From contig CAZETK010000013.1 of assembly GCA_964515195.1 (NCBI GenBank), forward strand, positions 1-59,222: a DNA stretch of 59,222 bases, written 5' to 3'. The DNA comes from Ga0074139 sp964515195. Its GTDB lineage: Bacteria > Bdellovibrionota > Bdellovibrionia > Bdellovibrionales > Bdellovibrionaceae. Made by a program: the position numbers and the translations under genes. The notes under the pieces were generated by a model, which saw only the letters and a list, made by a program, of their open reading frames with translations, was not told the origin of the DNA and ran no database searches. This document shows, piece after piece, positions 1 to 9,094 of this stretch. The first letter of the stretch is position 1. Each line of letters starts with the position of its first letter.

Positions 1-156
1 GGAACAGAAAGAGGTAAAACTTTGGGCGGAGTCCCTGTTCGCTATGTCGCCCAACCCGTTATTCGCTATGCCTTTAAGATTTACTCTCTTGATGAACTGG
101 GAGACGAAATCGCTCAGCAAGAGCAAAAAAGTGAGCCACCCAGCTCAAAACTCTAG
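1..156 (+). CDS. C-terminal end of an unidentified protein (partial)
   Basis: Frame 1 is open from the window edge to a TAG at 154-156, giving 51 residues. The tail contains VPVRYVAQPVIRYAFKIYSLDELG followed by a charged Q/E/K/S-rich end (read here in part). The upstream part lies outside the window, so the family cannot be named. The steady mix of hydrophobic and charged residues is protein-like, and no stop interrupts it. The overlapping minus-strand frame at 74-325 is regarded as its shadow. Confidence 0.6.
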   Translation, partial: GTERGKTLGGVPVRYVAQPVIRYAFKIYSLDELGDEIAQQEQKSEPPSSKL

Positions 157-297
157 TTCCGAGGCTGAAGCAAACTGTAAACGCTCTCAATAAGAGTATT
201 GCTCGCTTCTTCAGCCAAACCTGCCGCTTCCACGGTAACACCTGTTTTTGATTTTCAAGAGGGGGAGCAAATTCAAAGTCTAATTTTGTAATTAAGA

Positions 298-648
298 TTA
301 CAAATTCAAATGCCAGGAAAAACAATGCTCACATTGAATTCTCACATCACCCCTTAAAACATTCGTAGTTTTGATTGGTTTTGAACAAGATAAGCAATAG
401 TGATTTTGGTCAAAGATCAAGCGGCTTTTATAACTAGAACTTTTTATTAGGGTCAAAACCGCCACCAGTAAAAACACAGGCACCAGAACAAAGTGTAAAA
501 CAGGAATAAAGATCGAAATAAAGGCGAGCCCCAGAAAAAACGAAAATCTTTTAGCCGAAATCTTAACTTTTTCAGTAAAATTCAGTTTTTGGATTTGGGC
601 ACCCCAATCGGCCTGCCGTGATTGATCTTGAGTGAGCACAAAATTCAT
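298..648 (-). CDS. Small membrane protein with C-terminal zinc-ribbon-like cysteines
   Basis: A 116-aa protein. Residues about 35-70 form one long or two short membrane segments (rich in F, L, V, I). The C-terminal 35 residues carry two CxxC pairs (CLSC and CEHC) about 20 residues apart, the spacing of a zinc ribbon or rubredoxin-like knuckle. No signal peptide is visible; the N-terminus is polar. It is transcribed away from the coiled-coil gene at 696, with 47 bases between the two starts. Function unknown. A membrane-anchored metal or redox site is inference from the cysteines only. Confidence 0.6.
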   Translation of the reverse strand: MNFVLTQDQSRQADWGAQIQKLNFTEKVKISAKRFSFFLGLAFISIFIPVLHFVLVPVFLLVAVLTLIKSSSYKSRLIFDQNHYCLSCSKPIKTTNVLRGDVRIQCEHCFSWHLNL

Positions 649-695
649 AGTGGTTAATTCCTTATCTTCTAAACATATATTATTGTGAACTTTAA

Positions 696-1481
696 ATGGA
701 GTCGCTTTTCGTCATTCTTATTACAGGTTTCATACAGGCCTTTTCCATGGGGTCTCCGCGGACAGATAATCTGCAAAGCCAACTAATTGACGAGACCGCC
801 GAATTGGAACAAATTACACAGACCTTAGAGACTCTCAAGCAAGAACAGGAACAGCGGCAGCAACAGGTAGGTTACTCCTATCCCCAGCAAATTTCCAACT
901 ATAGTTTGGAAATTGAGGGGCTTCGCGTCCTGTTAGAAGAAAATCGTTTTGCAAAGCAGGATCTCGAGCAAGAAACAGATCGGGCCCTGCGACTTCAGGC
1001 CCAAGCCGCTCAAGCCACCCGAGATCAACTCAACTTCGAGATTCGTAATCTTGTTCAAGAACTTCATCGCACGCGGGAGGCAATTGTCTATCGTAGAACA
1101 TTTCCCGCCTCCACGCCTGAAGAGCAAGCTGAATTGGATAACCTCTATGTGCAACTGGATAACCTCTCGCAGCAGCTATCCGACCTGAACCAGCAAAAAT
1201 CCGGCATTTCGTCTCAAATTTTGGCCGGCACTCAACATATTCAGCAACAACGCCGTCTTTATTCATCAGAGATAGCCTTGCAGAACGAGCAAATTCAGGT
1301 AGCAATTCAACAAATTCAAATCGAAATGGCACGCCTGCGCGGAGAAATGCGAAACATCCGAATTACATCATCATCATTGTCCACACAAATTAAACAACAT
1401 GAAAGAAACCGAGAAGCTCAACAAAAACGTATTTCTGAATTACATCAACAAATCGACCAAAACACTCTTCCCCCTCAATAA
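696..1481 (+). CDS. Secreted glutamine-rich coiled-coil protein
   Basis: A 261-aa protein. The first 17 residues (MESLFVILITGFIQAFS) look like a short signal peptide or anchor. From about residue 25 to the end it is almost entirely Q/E/L/I-rich heptads, predicting a long coiled coil in the periplasm, and no catalytic motif is seen. Its last 7 bases overlap the 3' end of the convergent LysR gene. It could be a structural spacer protein; SMC-like local similarity would be expected purely from composition and should not be taken as function. Confidence 0.65.
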   Translation: MESLFVILITGFIQAFSMGSPRTDNLQSQLIDETAELEQITQTLETLKQEQEQRQQQVGYSYPQQISNYSLEIEGLRVLLEENRFAKQDLEQETDRALRLQAQAAQATRDQLNFEIRNLVQELHRTREAIVYRRTFPASTPEEQAELDNLYVQLDNLSQQLSDLNQQKSGISSQILAGTQHIQQQRRLYSSEIALQNEQIQVAIQQIQIEMARLRGEMRNIRITSSSLSTQIKQHERNREAQQKRISELHQQIDQNTLPPQ

Positions 1482-2350
1482 AACTTAAAACCTTTTATTA
1501 AGGCGGCTGCCACTGGGTTTTCAATTCTTCTTTGAGCGGACATGAGCCAAATCTCTTCGTAGACCCCTTTTAATCGACCTAAACGGATCAGGCCTTGCTC
1601 TTTTTGACCAGGTACTTCTGAGATGGGGGCGACGCCCACCCCATTTTCCGCTAGTAGTTTTTGAAGACTGGTATCTTGAGTCTCGGCCACTGGATTAATT
1701 TTAATACCGTTCAACTTGAAATAATGCATTAGATCCTGGCAAAGCTTACTATGATAGGTTGGAAATACAAACGCCTGCTCGCGTAATGACTGCGGGAATC
1801 CCTTCTTAAGGGCTTGGAATTTTTTAGATCCATAGACCGCCACTGAAAGCTTTGCCACAGACCGAGAGTAAAGCTGTGAACTCTCTAAAGATGGAGCTGG
1901 GTAATTTGAAACAAGAAGATCGATCTTGTGGGTTTGGAGTTCCCGGATCAATTCGTCACCCTTACCTTCTAAAATCGAGACAGTACAGGGAGCTATTTTA
2001 TAGGCTTCCATGACCAGCTGAAGGATGACACTTTTAGGCACACTGTCAAGGGCTCCAATTTGAAGATGCGGCTGATTTTGGGGCGTGCGATCTCGCAAGA
2101 CCTCAAGCATCTCATCCCCCAGTTGAAAAATCTCATGGGCATATTCAAGAGCGGCTCTGCCCGCCTCTGTCAAAACTAGCCTACGGTTACGTCTTTCAAA
2201 TAAGGACCTACCGACGGCGGCTTCTAATTGTCTTAACTGGGCACTAAGCGTTGGCTGCCCCACCAACAGTTTTTCAGCAGCCTTGGCAATACTTCCTTCC
2301 ATGGCAATAACCCTAAAGTAGAATAAATGATGGTAGTTAAGCCATTCCAT
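1475..2350 (-). CDS. nhaR: LysR-family transcriptional regulator, NhaR-like
   Basis: A 291-aa protein with LysR architecture: an N-terminal winged HTH (residues about 5-65, NYHHLFYFRVIAMEGSIAKAA then QPTLSAQLRQLE) and a C-terminal substrate-binding domain (about 95-290). The opening NYHHLFYF with EGSIAKAAE is characteristic of NhaR, the sodium- and pH-responsive LysR activator. It is divergent from the TerC-family gene at 2477, and the 126-base space between them holds two palindromes, so it probably controls that neighbour and itself. The ligand is not deducible. Length is normal for the family. Confidence 0.8.
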   Translation of the reverse strand: MEWLNYHHLFYFRVIAMEGSIAKAAEKLLVGQPTLSAQLRQLEAAVGRSLFERRNRRLVLTEAGRAALEYAHEIFQLGDEMLEVLRDRTPQNQPHLQIGALDSVPKSVILQLVMEAYKIAPCTVSILEGKGDELIRELQTHKIDLLVSNYPAPSLESSQLYSRSVAKLSVAVYGSKKFQALKKGFPQSLREQAFVFPTYHSKLCQDLMHYFKLNGIKINPVAETQDTSLQKLLAENGVGVAPISEVPGQKEQGLIRLGRLKGVYEEIWLMSAQRRIENPVAAALIKGFKFY

Positions 2351-2383
2351 TGCACAATCTTTCCTGTAAGCAGTTGATATAGT

Positions 2384-2419
2384 TCGTTTAAAACGAGCTT
2401 TTACGATTTATTTATCGTA
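2384..2419. promoter_or_regulatory. Two palindromes in the divergent LysR-terC promoter region
   Basis: TCGTTT-A-AAACGA lies at 2384-2396 and TACGAT-N6-ATCGTA at 2402-2407/2414-2419. Both are dyad-symmetric and sit between the divergent starts at 2350 and 2477, where a LysR regulator would bind. The sites are seen directly; binding by the adjacent NhaR-like protein is inference. No yybP-ykoY type manganese riboswitch was recognised in the short terC leader. Confidence 0.5.
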
Positions 2420-2476
2420 TTTTAAAAAGAATGAGTCAAAGGTATATTAGGATCTTACGGCATTGGAAGGCTAACA

Positions 2477-3430
2477 ATGAGCAAACTGATTTCAGATATT
2501 TCAATCGCCCCTGACTGGCTTTGGGTGGCATTTTCATTCGGTGTGATTATTCTTCTTGTGGTGGATCTGAGCCTGTTTGGTCGAGGCTCCCATAAGATCA
2601 CTCGCCGTAAGGCGCTCTTGGAAAGCGGAATCTGGATCACGGTGGCGCTAATCTTCAATGGGTGGTTTGCTTGGACCTATGGAAGCGAGCTAGGCCTGGA
2701 GTTTCTAACCGGATATTTGGTGGAAAAAAGTCTGAGTGTCGACAACTTATTTGTGATCCTTTTAATATTTAGCTCTTTTCATATTCCAGATGAATATCAA
2801 CATCGCGTTCTCTTCTATGGAGTATTAGGCGCGATCGTCTTGAGGGCGTTTTTCATTCTAGTAGGGGCTCAACTCCTGCATATGTTTGAATGGATTCTTT
2901 ATGTGTTCGGCGCAATTTTGATTATTACCGCCATTAAATTTCTTCGAGAAACGGACGAAAAAATCGATGTCCATGAAAACATAGCGATCAAAATTTTAAG
3001 AAAGTTCATCCCTACAACTAAAAACTTTGATAAAAATCATTTCTTTACAGTTGAAAATGGAGTCCGCAAGGCCACCCCACTTTTTCTAGCTTTAATTGTA
3101 ATCGAAGTGACGGATCTTATTTTTGCTGTTGACTCAATCCCAGCTGTTTTCGCCGTCACTCAGGATGCCTTTGTCGCTTATGCATCCAACATCTTGGCCA
3201 TTCTGGGACTTCGTGCTCTTTATTTTGTTTTGGCGGACTGGACTTCCAAGTTACGCTACCTAAAACCTGGTCTCGCGGCCATCCTAGCTTTCATTGGAAC
3301 TAAAATGCTGATCATTGAAATCTTTAAGATCCCAAGTTGGGTTTCACTTTTAGTCGTCTTTTCGATTCTCGTCACGGCTGCTTTAAGCTCTTGGTATGTA
3401 GCCCGGATAGAGTTAAAGAAGCTTCATTAG
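2477..3430 (+). CDS. TerC/Alx-family integral membrane protein (probable metal exporter)
   Basis: A 317-aa polytopic membrane protein. It has the family signatures VEKSLSVDNLFVILLIF (residues about 83-99) and EVTDLIFAVDSIPAVFAVT (about 203-221), whose acidic residues lie in membrane helices. About eight to nine hydrophobic segments are visible. TerC/Alx/MeeF proteins export Mn2+ or load metal into secreted enzymes. The length fits the Alx/YkoY type. Its divergent NhaR-like regulator suggests response to pH or cations, as known for Alx. The precise substrate is unproven. Confidence 0.85.
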   Translation: MSKLISDISIAPDWLWVAFSFGVIILLVVDLSLFGRGSHKITRRKALLESGIWITVALIFNGWFAWTYGSELGLEFLTGYLVEKSLSVDNLFVILLIFSSFHIPDEYQHRVLFYGVLGAIVLRAFFILVGAQLLHMFEWILYVFGAILIITAIKFLRETDEKIDVHENIAIKILRKFIPTTKNFDKNHFFTVENGVRKATPLFLALIVIEVTDLIFAVDSIPAVFAVTQDAFVAYASNILAILGLRALYFVLADWTSKLRYLKPGLAAILAFIGTKMLIIEIFKIPSWVSLLVVFSILVTAALSSWYVARIELKKLH

Positions 3431-3473
3431 CCCCACTAGCAAGCTGGTAGCGATAATTTCTTAAAGTCACTGG

Positions 3474-6400
3474 CTAGAACCAACGTTTGACTTTACGAAT
3501 CACGCTGGAATCCCGCTCCGTGATATAAAGATTGCCTTCTGAATCGAAAGCTAAACCTGCGGGCCCATTGAGTTTGACGGCCAGAACCTTTGTGGCAGCA
3601 TTCCACACTTCGCCCTCTTCTTCCGAATCAAGCTGCGTACCGCCTTTGACCAGACTTCCATCAGCTTGTCCAATGCGAATAGACAGGTCACCCGTAATAC
3701 GCTTTCTACAAATGACGTTGTGAGAGCCCAATCCCCCATTTCCCAAGGCTCCGCTAGTATAGCAGATCAAATCATCAGCTTCCGTAGCGCCTACCCAAGC
3801 TGTCATTGCCTGCGTGTATCCGCCAGAAGTAAGACTTGTTAGAGGTTCAATGCGTTGATGCGCAACCGTTGAACCCACAACATCCACATCGGCACCTGAT
3901 AAATTGACGTATTTAATCGAACTGGCTGGCTGATCTGTTTGGTCCACAACAAAGAAGTTAGTTGGGTGACGAGGGTCTGCCATTAATTGCGTAGGGAACC
4001 TTAATCTGGCAGTTCCAAAGCCCCCATTTACATCACCCTGACTTCCACAACTTCCAATAAAGCTGCTGATCGTCCCGCCACTGTCGACTTTTAAAATACA
4101 ATGCTGTTGATAGGACGCTATATAAAGGTTTGTGCTGTCCGTGGCAATCCCTTCAGGATAATACATTCTAGCGTTTAAGGCCGGGCCGCCATCTCCAGTG
4201 AAGCTGTTGCAACCATTGGCATAATTGCCGGCAACCGTACCGACATTACCAGCTAGAATTGTGGCTCCAAAATATGTCTTATCCGTAGTAAGAGTATTGT
4301 AAGCGCGGACCATACAGCTTCTGTTTCCACCACCCCCAAACAAATGTCGATCTGCGAAAAGAAGGTTTCCGTCTGGCAGTAAGGCCATTCCCTTCACGCC
4401 TTGGATTAAGGCGGTATTGGCGGGTTCATTTAAGGGACTGGTATCTCCCCAACCGCGACCTACCATCGTATCAACAGCTCCCGTCAGAGGGTCCAACCGC
4501 CGAATGCGATGATTATCAAAATCGGAAGTCCGCGGAGTCTCGCTTGTATTCCAGGCCGTCGGAGCTGTCCCATTATCAGCAAAGTAAAGTTTGTTTTTGG
4601 CTGGATCAAAAATCATTTGTTCCAAAAGTAGGCCTTGAAAATGCATTGCAGGTGTCACCGAATCGGCTGAAGATCCCGACTTAGCACGCACACCGCCCGT
4701 CACAACGCTGGTGTTGCCATTTCCCACCGACAAATCTAACTTACGGACTCGAAAATTATTGGTATCCGCCACAATAAGATCATTTCCGACCAGTAAGATG
4801 CCAGAAGGATTGGAAAGGCGATTTGAATGGGCTGCGGGGGCGCCTTCCCCTGTATAGGCACCGCCCAAAGCGCTGTACACGCCCCACACGGGTCCTGCTG
4901 ATAGATTACTAGCCGGAGATGCACTTTCAATAAGTCGCCCACCAAAAGTGACATCACTGTTCGAGTTGTTTACAAAGGAAACCAAAGACCTTAAACCATT
5001 GGACAGAAAGAATCCTGTAATATTCCCAGCACTCGGTTCTAAGATCGCAATACCTCGCGTATCACGCAAGCGGAAACCGGCACGGGTGACGTTGACGGCA
5101 CTATTACTGTTATCCCCATTGTCACCTACCACGGTATAGATCCGTCCGACTGTTGGAGTTGACAAGAGTCCCGCAAAGTAGCTGGTTGGTGTGGCTGCTA
5201 TCCGCAACACTTGCAGACGGCCTTGGTTATTCAAAGTAAAATATAAGTTTTCGTTGGCATCTAAAGCTAAGGCCCATGGGTATTGAATACGGGCTGTTGT
5301 GTTATTCCAACCACCGCCGGCGATGACGTTGTCATCTTCTCCGTTTGTCACAGCCCCTGCACTCGAAACACGCCCAACAGCTATAGATGAAGTCCACTGA
5401 GTGGGATCAGGATCCGTCATGTTGATATACTTAATAAGGTGAGAGCCAGAACAGGCCACATACATACGGGTCTTAGCTGCGTTAACCACAAGCCCCACAG
5501 GTCGAACGCAAACCGCATCCGTGGCCGGAATCTCCGTCGCATTCGCTCCATTGGTAGTCGTATTATGGGCAGTAATGGACGGTCCACCTAATATCGTCAA
5601 GCCCCGCCCATCATTTGTCAGTCGAACAACTCGGTGATTGTGATGATCCGCTACATACAGAACATCATTGGCGGTATCGTAGTACATCATTTGAGGCGCA
5701 TTCAGTTTATATTTATTGTATGTGTAAGCACTATCACTATCCGGGGAAGTACCACTAGAGCCAGTACCAAACAGAGCAAGAACTTTCCCAGGCTCAACGG
5801 ACCGCCCTAATCGAGAGACTGTAGATGCTGACCTGTTGTGAAACCAAATCACATGGTTAGCTGAATCTGAGATAAACAAATTTCCACTTCCATCATTAAA
5901 AATATAGTTAGGTCGTATTTTGATTGGCTCTAAGAGGGCATCATAAAGAAAATCAGGCGCGCCCGCAGGAAGATTATCAGTCATAAGACCAGGGCTTCCT
6001 ACCACTGTGCAGATCGAACCTGCTACAAGCGTATTACAAACATCACTGAAATAGTTGACCTGAACGGTCCACTGAGCCGATTCAGGAACATATCGGCCGG
6101 CCCCGACCTCACCTGCATGGGAATCTGTCAATACAACTTTAACGGTACGCGAGCCAAGATCCCCGACAACAGGAGAATAATCACCTTGAGATCCCACACC
6201 TGTATCTGAGCCTGTTAATCGCGCGACACTGGCACTGTCCAATGTCCAGGCATAGGAAATCGCATCTCCATTCGAATCAACAGCGTTTACAATCAATGAT
6301 TTTGTACTCGAGTAATTAAGTCCAAATGCAGAAGCATCAGTTGGAGTTGTCGCCGAGATTCGCGGTGGTTCATTAACCTTAACGCTAAACGAATGGCTTT

Positions 6401-6842
6401 TTGATCCAAAGGAATTTGTGGCCGTGACTTCAAGGGTGTAGAGACCTGCATTTAAGCCAGTTGGATGAGTTGTCAGGTTGTAGATAGATGAGTCCGCACC
6501 GGATATGACGGTGCCATTTAGCTTCCATGTGTATTCGATTGGAGCTGCGCCACTCACAGAAACCGTATAGGCCTGAGTGCTTGAAGATGATAAATTCCCA
6601 GCAGAGCCGCAGCGTGGGTTGGCCAGTTGCGAGACGCATTGAACAACTGTTCCTGTTGACGGAAAGGCGCTGGTGATCTGCACGGCCCCCACTGACTCGT
6701 TGGGGTCTTCCGGACTTTCTCCTACAAACGAAAAAGCGTCGCCCCCGGACTTAGAGCAAGAAGCTAAAACCAGCACCGTCGCCGTTGCCAGGAAGATGAA
6801 ATTTGTAATTTTCAAAATCAACTTCATCGTTTGCAAATTCAA
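3474..6842 (-). CDS. Large Ig-like/NHL-repeat lipoprotein, last gene of the motor operon
   Basis: A 1122-aa lipoprotein. The signal peptide ends in lipobox LASC (Cys29); an internal start at residue 6 (MKLILK) is also possible. Residues about 55-160 and 160-260 look like Ig/PKD-type beta domains. From about 300 to the end there are roughly ten NHL-like blades with recurring patterns such as NLFISDSANHVIW, LYVADHHNHRVVRL, LIVADTNNFRVRKL and NLYITERDSSVIRKV. NHL propellers bind proteins, sugars or nucleic acids. It follows the beta-barrel gene by 5 bases, so it belongs to the motA-motB-fliFG-like transcript. It is probably a surface or outer-membrane component; the role is inferred from context. 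Confidence 0.75.
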   Translation of the reverse strand: MNLQTMKLILKITNFIFLATATVLVLASCSKSGGDAFSFVGESPEDPNESVGAVQITSAFPSTGTVVQCVSQLANPRCGSAGNLSSSSTQAYTVSVSGAAPIEYTWKLNGTVISGADSSIYNLTTHPTGLNAGLYTLEVTATNSFGSKSHSFSVKVNEPPRISATTPTDASAFGLNYSSTKSLIVNAVDSNGDAISYAWTLDSASVARLTGSDTGVGSQGDYSPVVGDLGSRTVKVVLTDSHAGEVGAGRYVPESAQWTVQVNYFSDVCNTLVAGSICTVVGSPGLMTDNLPAGAPDFLYDALLEPIKIRPNYIFNDGSGNLFISDSANHVIWFHNRSASTVSRLGRSVEPGKVLALFGTGSSGTSPDSDSAYTYNKYKLNAPQMMYYDTANDVLYVADHHNHRVVRLTNDGRGLTILGGPSITAHNTTTNGANATEIPATDAVCVRPVGLVVNAAKTRMYVACSGSHLIKYINMTDPDPTQWTSSIAVGRVSSAGAVTNGEDDNVIAGGGWNNTTARIQYPWALALDANENLYFTLNNQGRLQVLRIAATPTSYFAGLLSTPTVGRIYTVVGDNGDNSNSAVNVTRAGFRLRDTRGIAILEPSAGNITGFFLSNGLRSLVSFVNNSNSDVTFGGRLIESASPASNLSAGPVWGVYSALGGAYTGEGAPAAHSNRLSNPSGILLVGNDLIVADTNNFRVRKLDLSVGNGNTSVVTGGVRAKSGSSADSVTPAMHFQGLLLEQMIFDPAKNKLYFADNGTAPTAWNTSETPRTSDFDNHRIRRLDPLTGAVDTMVGRGWGDTSPLNEPANTALIQGVKGMALLPDGNLLFADRHLFGGGGNRSCMVRAYNTLTTDKTYFGATILAGNVGTVAGNYANGCNSFTGDGGPALNARMYYPEGIATDSTNLYIASYQQHCILKVDSGGTISSFIGSCGSQGDVNGGFGTARLRFPTQLMADPRHPTNFFVVDQTDQPASSIKYVNLSGADVDVVGSTVAHQRIEPLTSLTSGGYTQAMTAWVGATEADDLICYTSGALGNGGLGSHNVICRKRITGDLSIRIGQADGSLVKGGTQLDSEEEGEVWNAATKVLAVKLNGPAGLAFDSEGNLYITERDSSVIRKVKRWF

Positions 6843-6847
6843 CCCAT

Positions 6848-7432
6848 TTATAAATTAAAGGTTAATCCAATTAAAATCACTGTCTCTGTTGCTTTCCCAT
6901 CATTGGCGCCCGCAAGAGTCGCATAGCGAAGTAAGCCTTTTAAGTTGTACCTAGCCGTTAAAACCCTCTCGGTTCCTATTCCTACGCCAAAGCCATTGTA
7001 CTGGGTCGATACAGATTGAAACTGCCGTGCGTGATAGCCAATCATGACAAAGGGCTTCCACAAAGGATTATAAATGGCAGAGACCCGATCAGTCCGTACT
7101 TCAATCGCACCCGAAGAAGTGAAAGGATAGTAGGCTCCTTCGATATCAAAGCCAAAAGCCGCGTCACCAGAAAAGGTATCTGACATAATCAGACTGTAAC
7201 CAATACCTGCTTCGAAGTTGTGAAACAACGGCAAATAGTATCCCAGCTTGTAGGCCCCAACTCCATTGACAGAACCTTTATCGGCGTTCGTTTCAGCTGT
7301 AAAGTCAAACCCCCCAAGGTAAAAATCGAACTTAGCCGCGCCCGCGACCGAGCCCCACAATAAAAATGGCAACGCGAATATAAAAAAGGCGCGTTTAGGC
7401 TGCAGATTCCTCATTGTCCATCCCACTTTCAT
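6848..7432 (-). CDS. Small outer-membrane beta-barrel protein
   Basis: A 194-aa protein with a signal peptide. The start at residue 7 (MRNLQPKRAFF, position 7414) gives a more normal one, ending near VAGAAKFDF. The mature part alternates aromatic/hydrophobic and polar residues with many glycines and ends in VILIGLTFNL, the terminal aromatic/hydrophobic pattern of outer-membrane barrels. Length suggests eight strands. Its 5' end overlaps the 3' end of the FliF/FliG-like gene by 38 bases (20 if the later start is used), which indicates translational coupling within the motor operon. It may be the outer-membrane anchor of that machine (inference). Confidence 0.65.
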   Translation of the reverse strand: MKVGWTMRNLQPKRAFFIFALPFLLWGSVAGAAKFDFYLGGFDFTAETNADKGSVNGVGAYKLGYYLPLFHNFEAGIGYSLIMSDTFSGDAAFGFDIEGAYYPFTSSGAIEVRTDRVSAIYNPLWKPFVMIGYHARQFQSVSTQYNGFGVGIGTERVLTARYNLKGLLRYATLAGANDGKATETVILIGLTFNL

Positions 7433-9092
7433 TTTGCTGGCTGTCTTCGTTGTTGTCGGGAATCATATTATTTTCACGCTTCAACGCTTGATGCAGGTGA
7501 CTGATTTTCTCGCGAATTTTGCCCCCGATCTTTTTATCAAAACCGGCTTGATCTATTGTTCGCATCTTGCTGAGAAACAAAAATTTCTGTTTCGAGTTAA
7601 ATAAACTTTCAATAGGGCGCCTATGATCGCGAGACACATTGAACAAGGCTAGAGCCCATTCATCTAAGGTTACACGGTCAAATATCTGCTTAATTTCCTC
7701 TAAGGAAGACTCCAAAACCTGGTAGAATGGAGGACGCACCTGCCACAAATACGAGTCAGGGGAAATGGCTCCATAAATATCTTTTTCTTCCGACAGGGAA
7801 GCGACAAGAAGGTAATCCAGAAGATCCTTTTCTTGACGGTAACCCTCAAGGGCGGAAAAATCATTGAGAGGTTTGGATTTCAATAAAATCTCTGTGAGTT
7901 CTTTGACACGATTTTTGGGAATTGGATTGGGCTTAAAGGACGGATCCAGTAGCGCAGCCCATGCGCCAGGGAATGCCGACCTAGCTGTTGGAACGGCAAT
8001 CGACGATGGCATCTCTTTCAGAATCCAAAAGGCTTCTTCTTTTGGAATATTTCTTAAAAAGGCCACTCTTTCCATTTCGTGGCGCCAGACCAACATAATC
8101 AATCGCTCACTTTCTTGGGTATTAGAATCATATTGGATTCGACATAACTGGTCCAAAAGGATAAGGCTTTGACTTCCCAGCTCCCCCGGTTCGGTAAAGG
8201 CGCTTAGCCAAGCCGGGCTGTAACTGTAACTAAAAACTTCCTTTTGTTTGGCAATAGGAAGTTCCATCAATAATGCTCCTAAATCGCCCGGTGCTTGCTC
8301 AGCTAATCTATCCATTTCAATCATGGCCTGGAGATTGGGAAAGCAGGGATTATTTCCCAACTCAGCTACTCGTGCCGATACAAATTCCCGTGTCTTGATG
8401 GGATCCCTAAACTTTAGATCCCCTGATGTGTTTTTTTGATTTGTCATGCTTGTAGTTGGCAAATTCACAGGGGCATTTGTAATGGTTTCTGTGTCCACTT
8501 TTTCTTTTGGTTTGATTTCATGAATGGCGGAAGCCAACTTACGTGTCCAAGTTCGGGAAATCAATCCCAAGCCCGCCAGCAGAAGAATTAATGCACTGAT
8601 AGTCACGAAAGTGTAGTTCCAGAAGTTGTGACCCATTGACCAATTTCGCTGCTCAATTTGGATATCATCTCGTCCTGGGATGAGACGCAACAAAACGGTT
8701 AAGGAATCTCGTATCTCTTGAATTTCTTCATCTTTAAGAGTCTTAGGCAAAGAGATAAGTACCGTAGCTTTTTGAATTCGGGATTGCAAAACATATAGAG
8801 AGGCCGATGGGTCATCCCACTCGTCGCGAATTTCTTCTTCGGCAATATCATAATAGGGCAATTTTTCGTTCTGTGGCTGGTAGTTAGACCCAACCTTGCG
8901 CCTTAATGCATCAATTTTAACCGTGACCATGAAAGGCACGTTCTGTAATCGGGTTTGAAGATAATTACGGGCATATTCTGTCATTTTGTCCTGAAGTTCG
9001 GAAACGCGAGGATGCTCTCGCTCTAACACCCCTTGAGCCCCGGCAAACAGGGGGAGCAATGATAGCAGTATAGTCACCAATAACACTCGCAT
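7395..9092 (-). CDS. FliF-like/FliG-like fusion protein (putative one-piece rotor)
   Basis: A 565-aa protein. Residues 1-19 are a signal peptide (cleavage near AGAQG). Residues about 25-150 resemble the last periplasmic ring-building part of FliF, including ATVLISLPKTLKDEEIQEIR and a late GRDDIQIEQRNW. One TM helix is at about 157-178. The cytoplasmic remainder resembles FliG: AMIEMDRLAEQAPGDLGALL with LPIAKQKEVF (about 257-287), ERVAFLRNIPKEEAFWILKE (341-360), and a FliG-C-like end (about 455-540) with DRVTLDEWALALFNVSRD where FliG has its torque helix. This topology equals FliF TM2 fused to FliG. The first FliF TM and ring modules are absent. It lies 2 bases downstream of motB-like. Remote homology only; no search was run. 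Confidence 0.65.
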   Translation of the reverse strand: MRVLLVTILLSLLPLFAGAQGVLEREHPRVSELQDKMTEYARNYLQTRLQNVPFMVTVKIDALRRKVGSNYQPQNEKLPYYDIAEEEIRDEWDDPSASLYVLQSRIQKATVLISLPKTLKDEEIQEIRDSLTVLLRLIPGRDDIQIEQRNWSMGHNFWNYTFVTISALILLLAGLGLISRTWTRKLASAIHEIKPKEKVDTETITNAPVNLPTTSMTNQKNTSGDLKFRDPIKTREFVSARVAELGNNPCFPNLQAMIEMDRLAEQAPGDLGALLMELPIAKQKEVFSYSYSPAWLSAFTEPGELGSQSLILLDQLCRIQYDSNTQESERLIMLVWRHEMERVAFLRNIPKEEAFWILKEMPSSIAVPTARSAFPGAWAALLDPSFKPNPIPKNRVKELTEILLKSKPLNDFSALEGYRQEKDLLDYLLVASLSEEKDIYGAISPDSYLWQVRPPFYQVLESSLEEIKQIFDRVTLDEWALALFNVSRDHRRPIESLFNSKQKFLFLSKMRTIDQAGFDKKIGGKIREKISHLHQALKRENNMIPDNNEDSQQNESGMDNEESAA

Positions 9093-9094
9093 GA

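Noticed and set aside
74..325. Minus-strand 83-codon frame overlapping the partial first CDS
   Set aside because: Antisense to a protein-like frame, no signal or family pattern, and it overlaps the 298-648 gene.
2351..2476. yybP-ykoY manganese riboswitch in the terC leader
   Set aside because: The leader is short and lacks the expected conserved loops; only LysR-type palindromes are seen.
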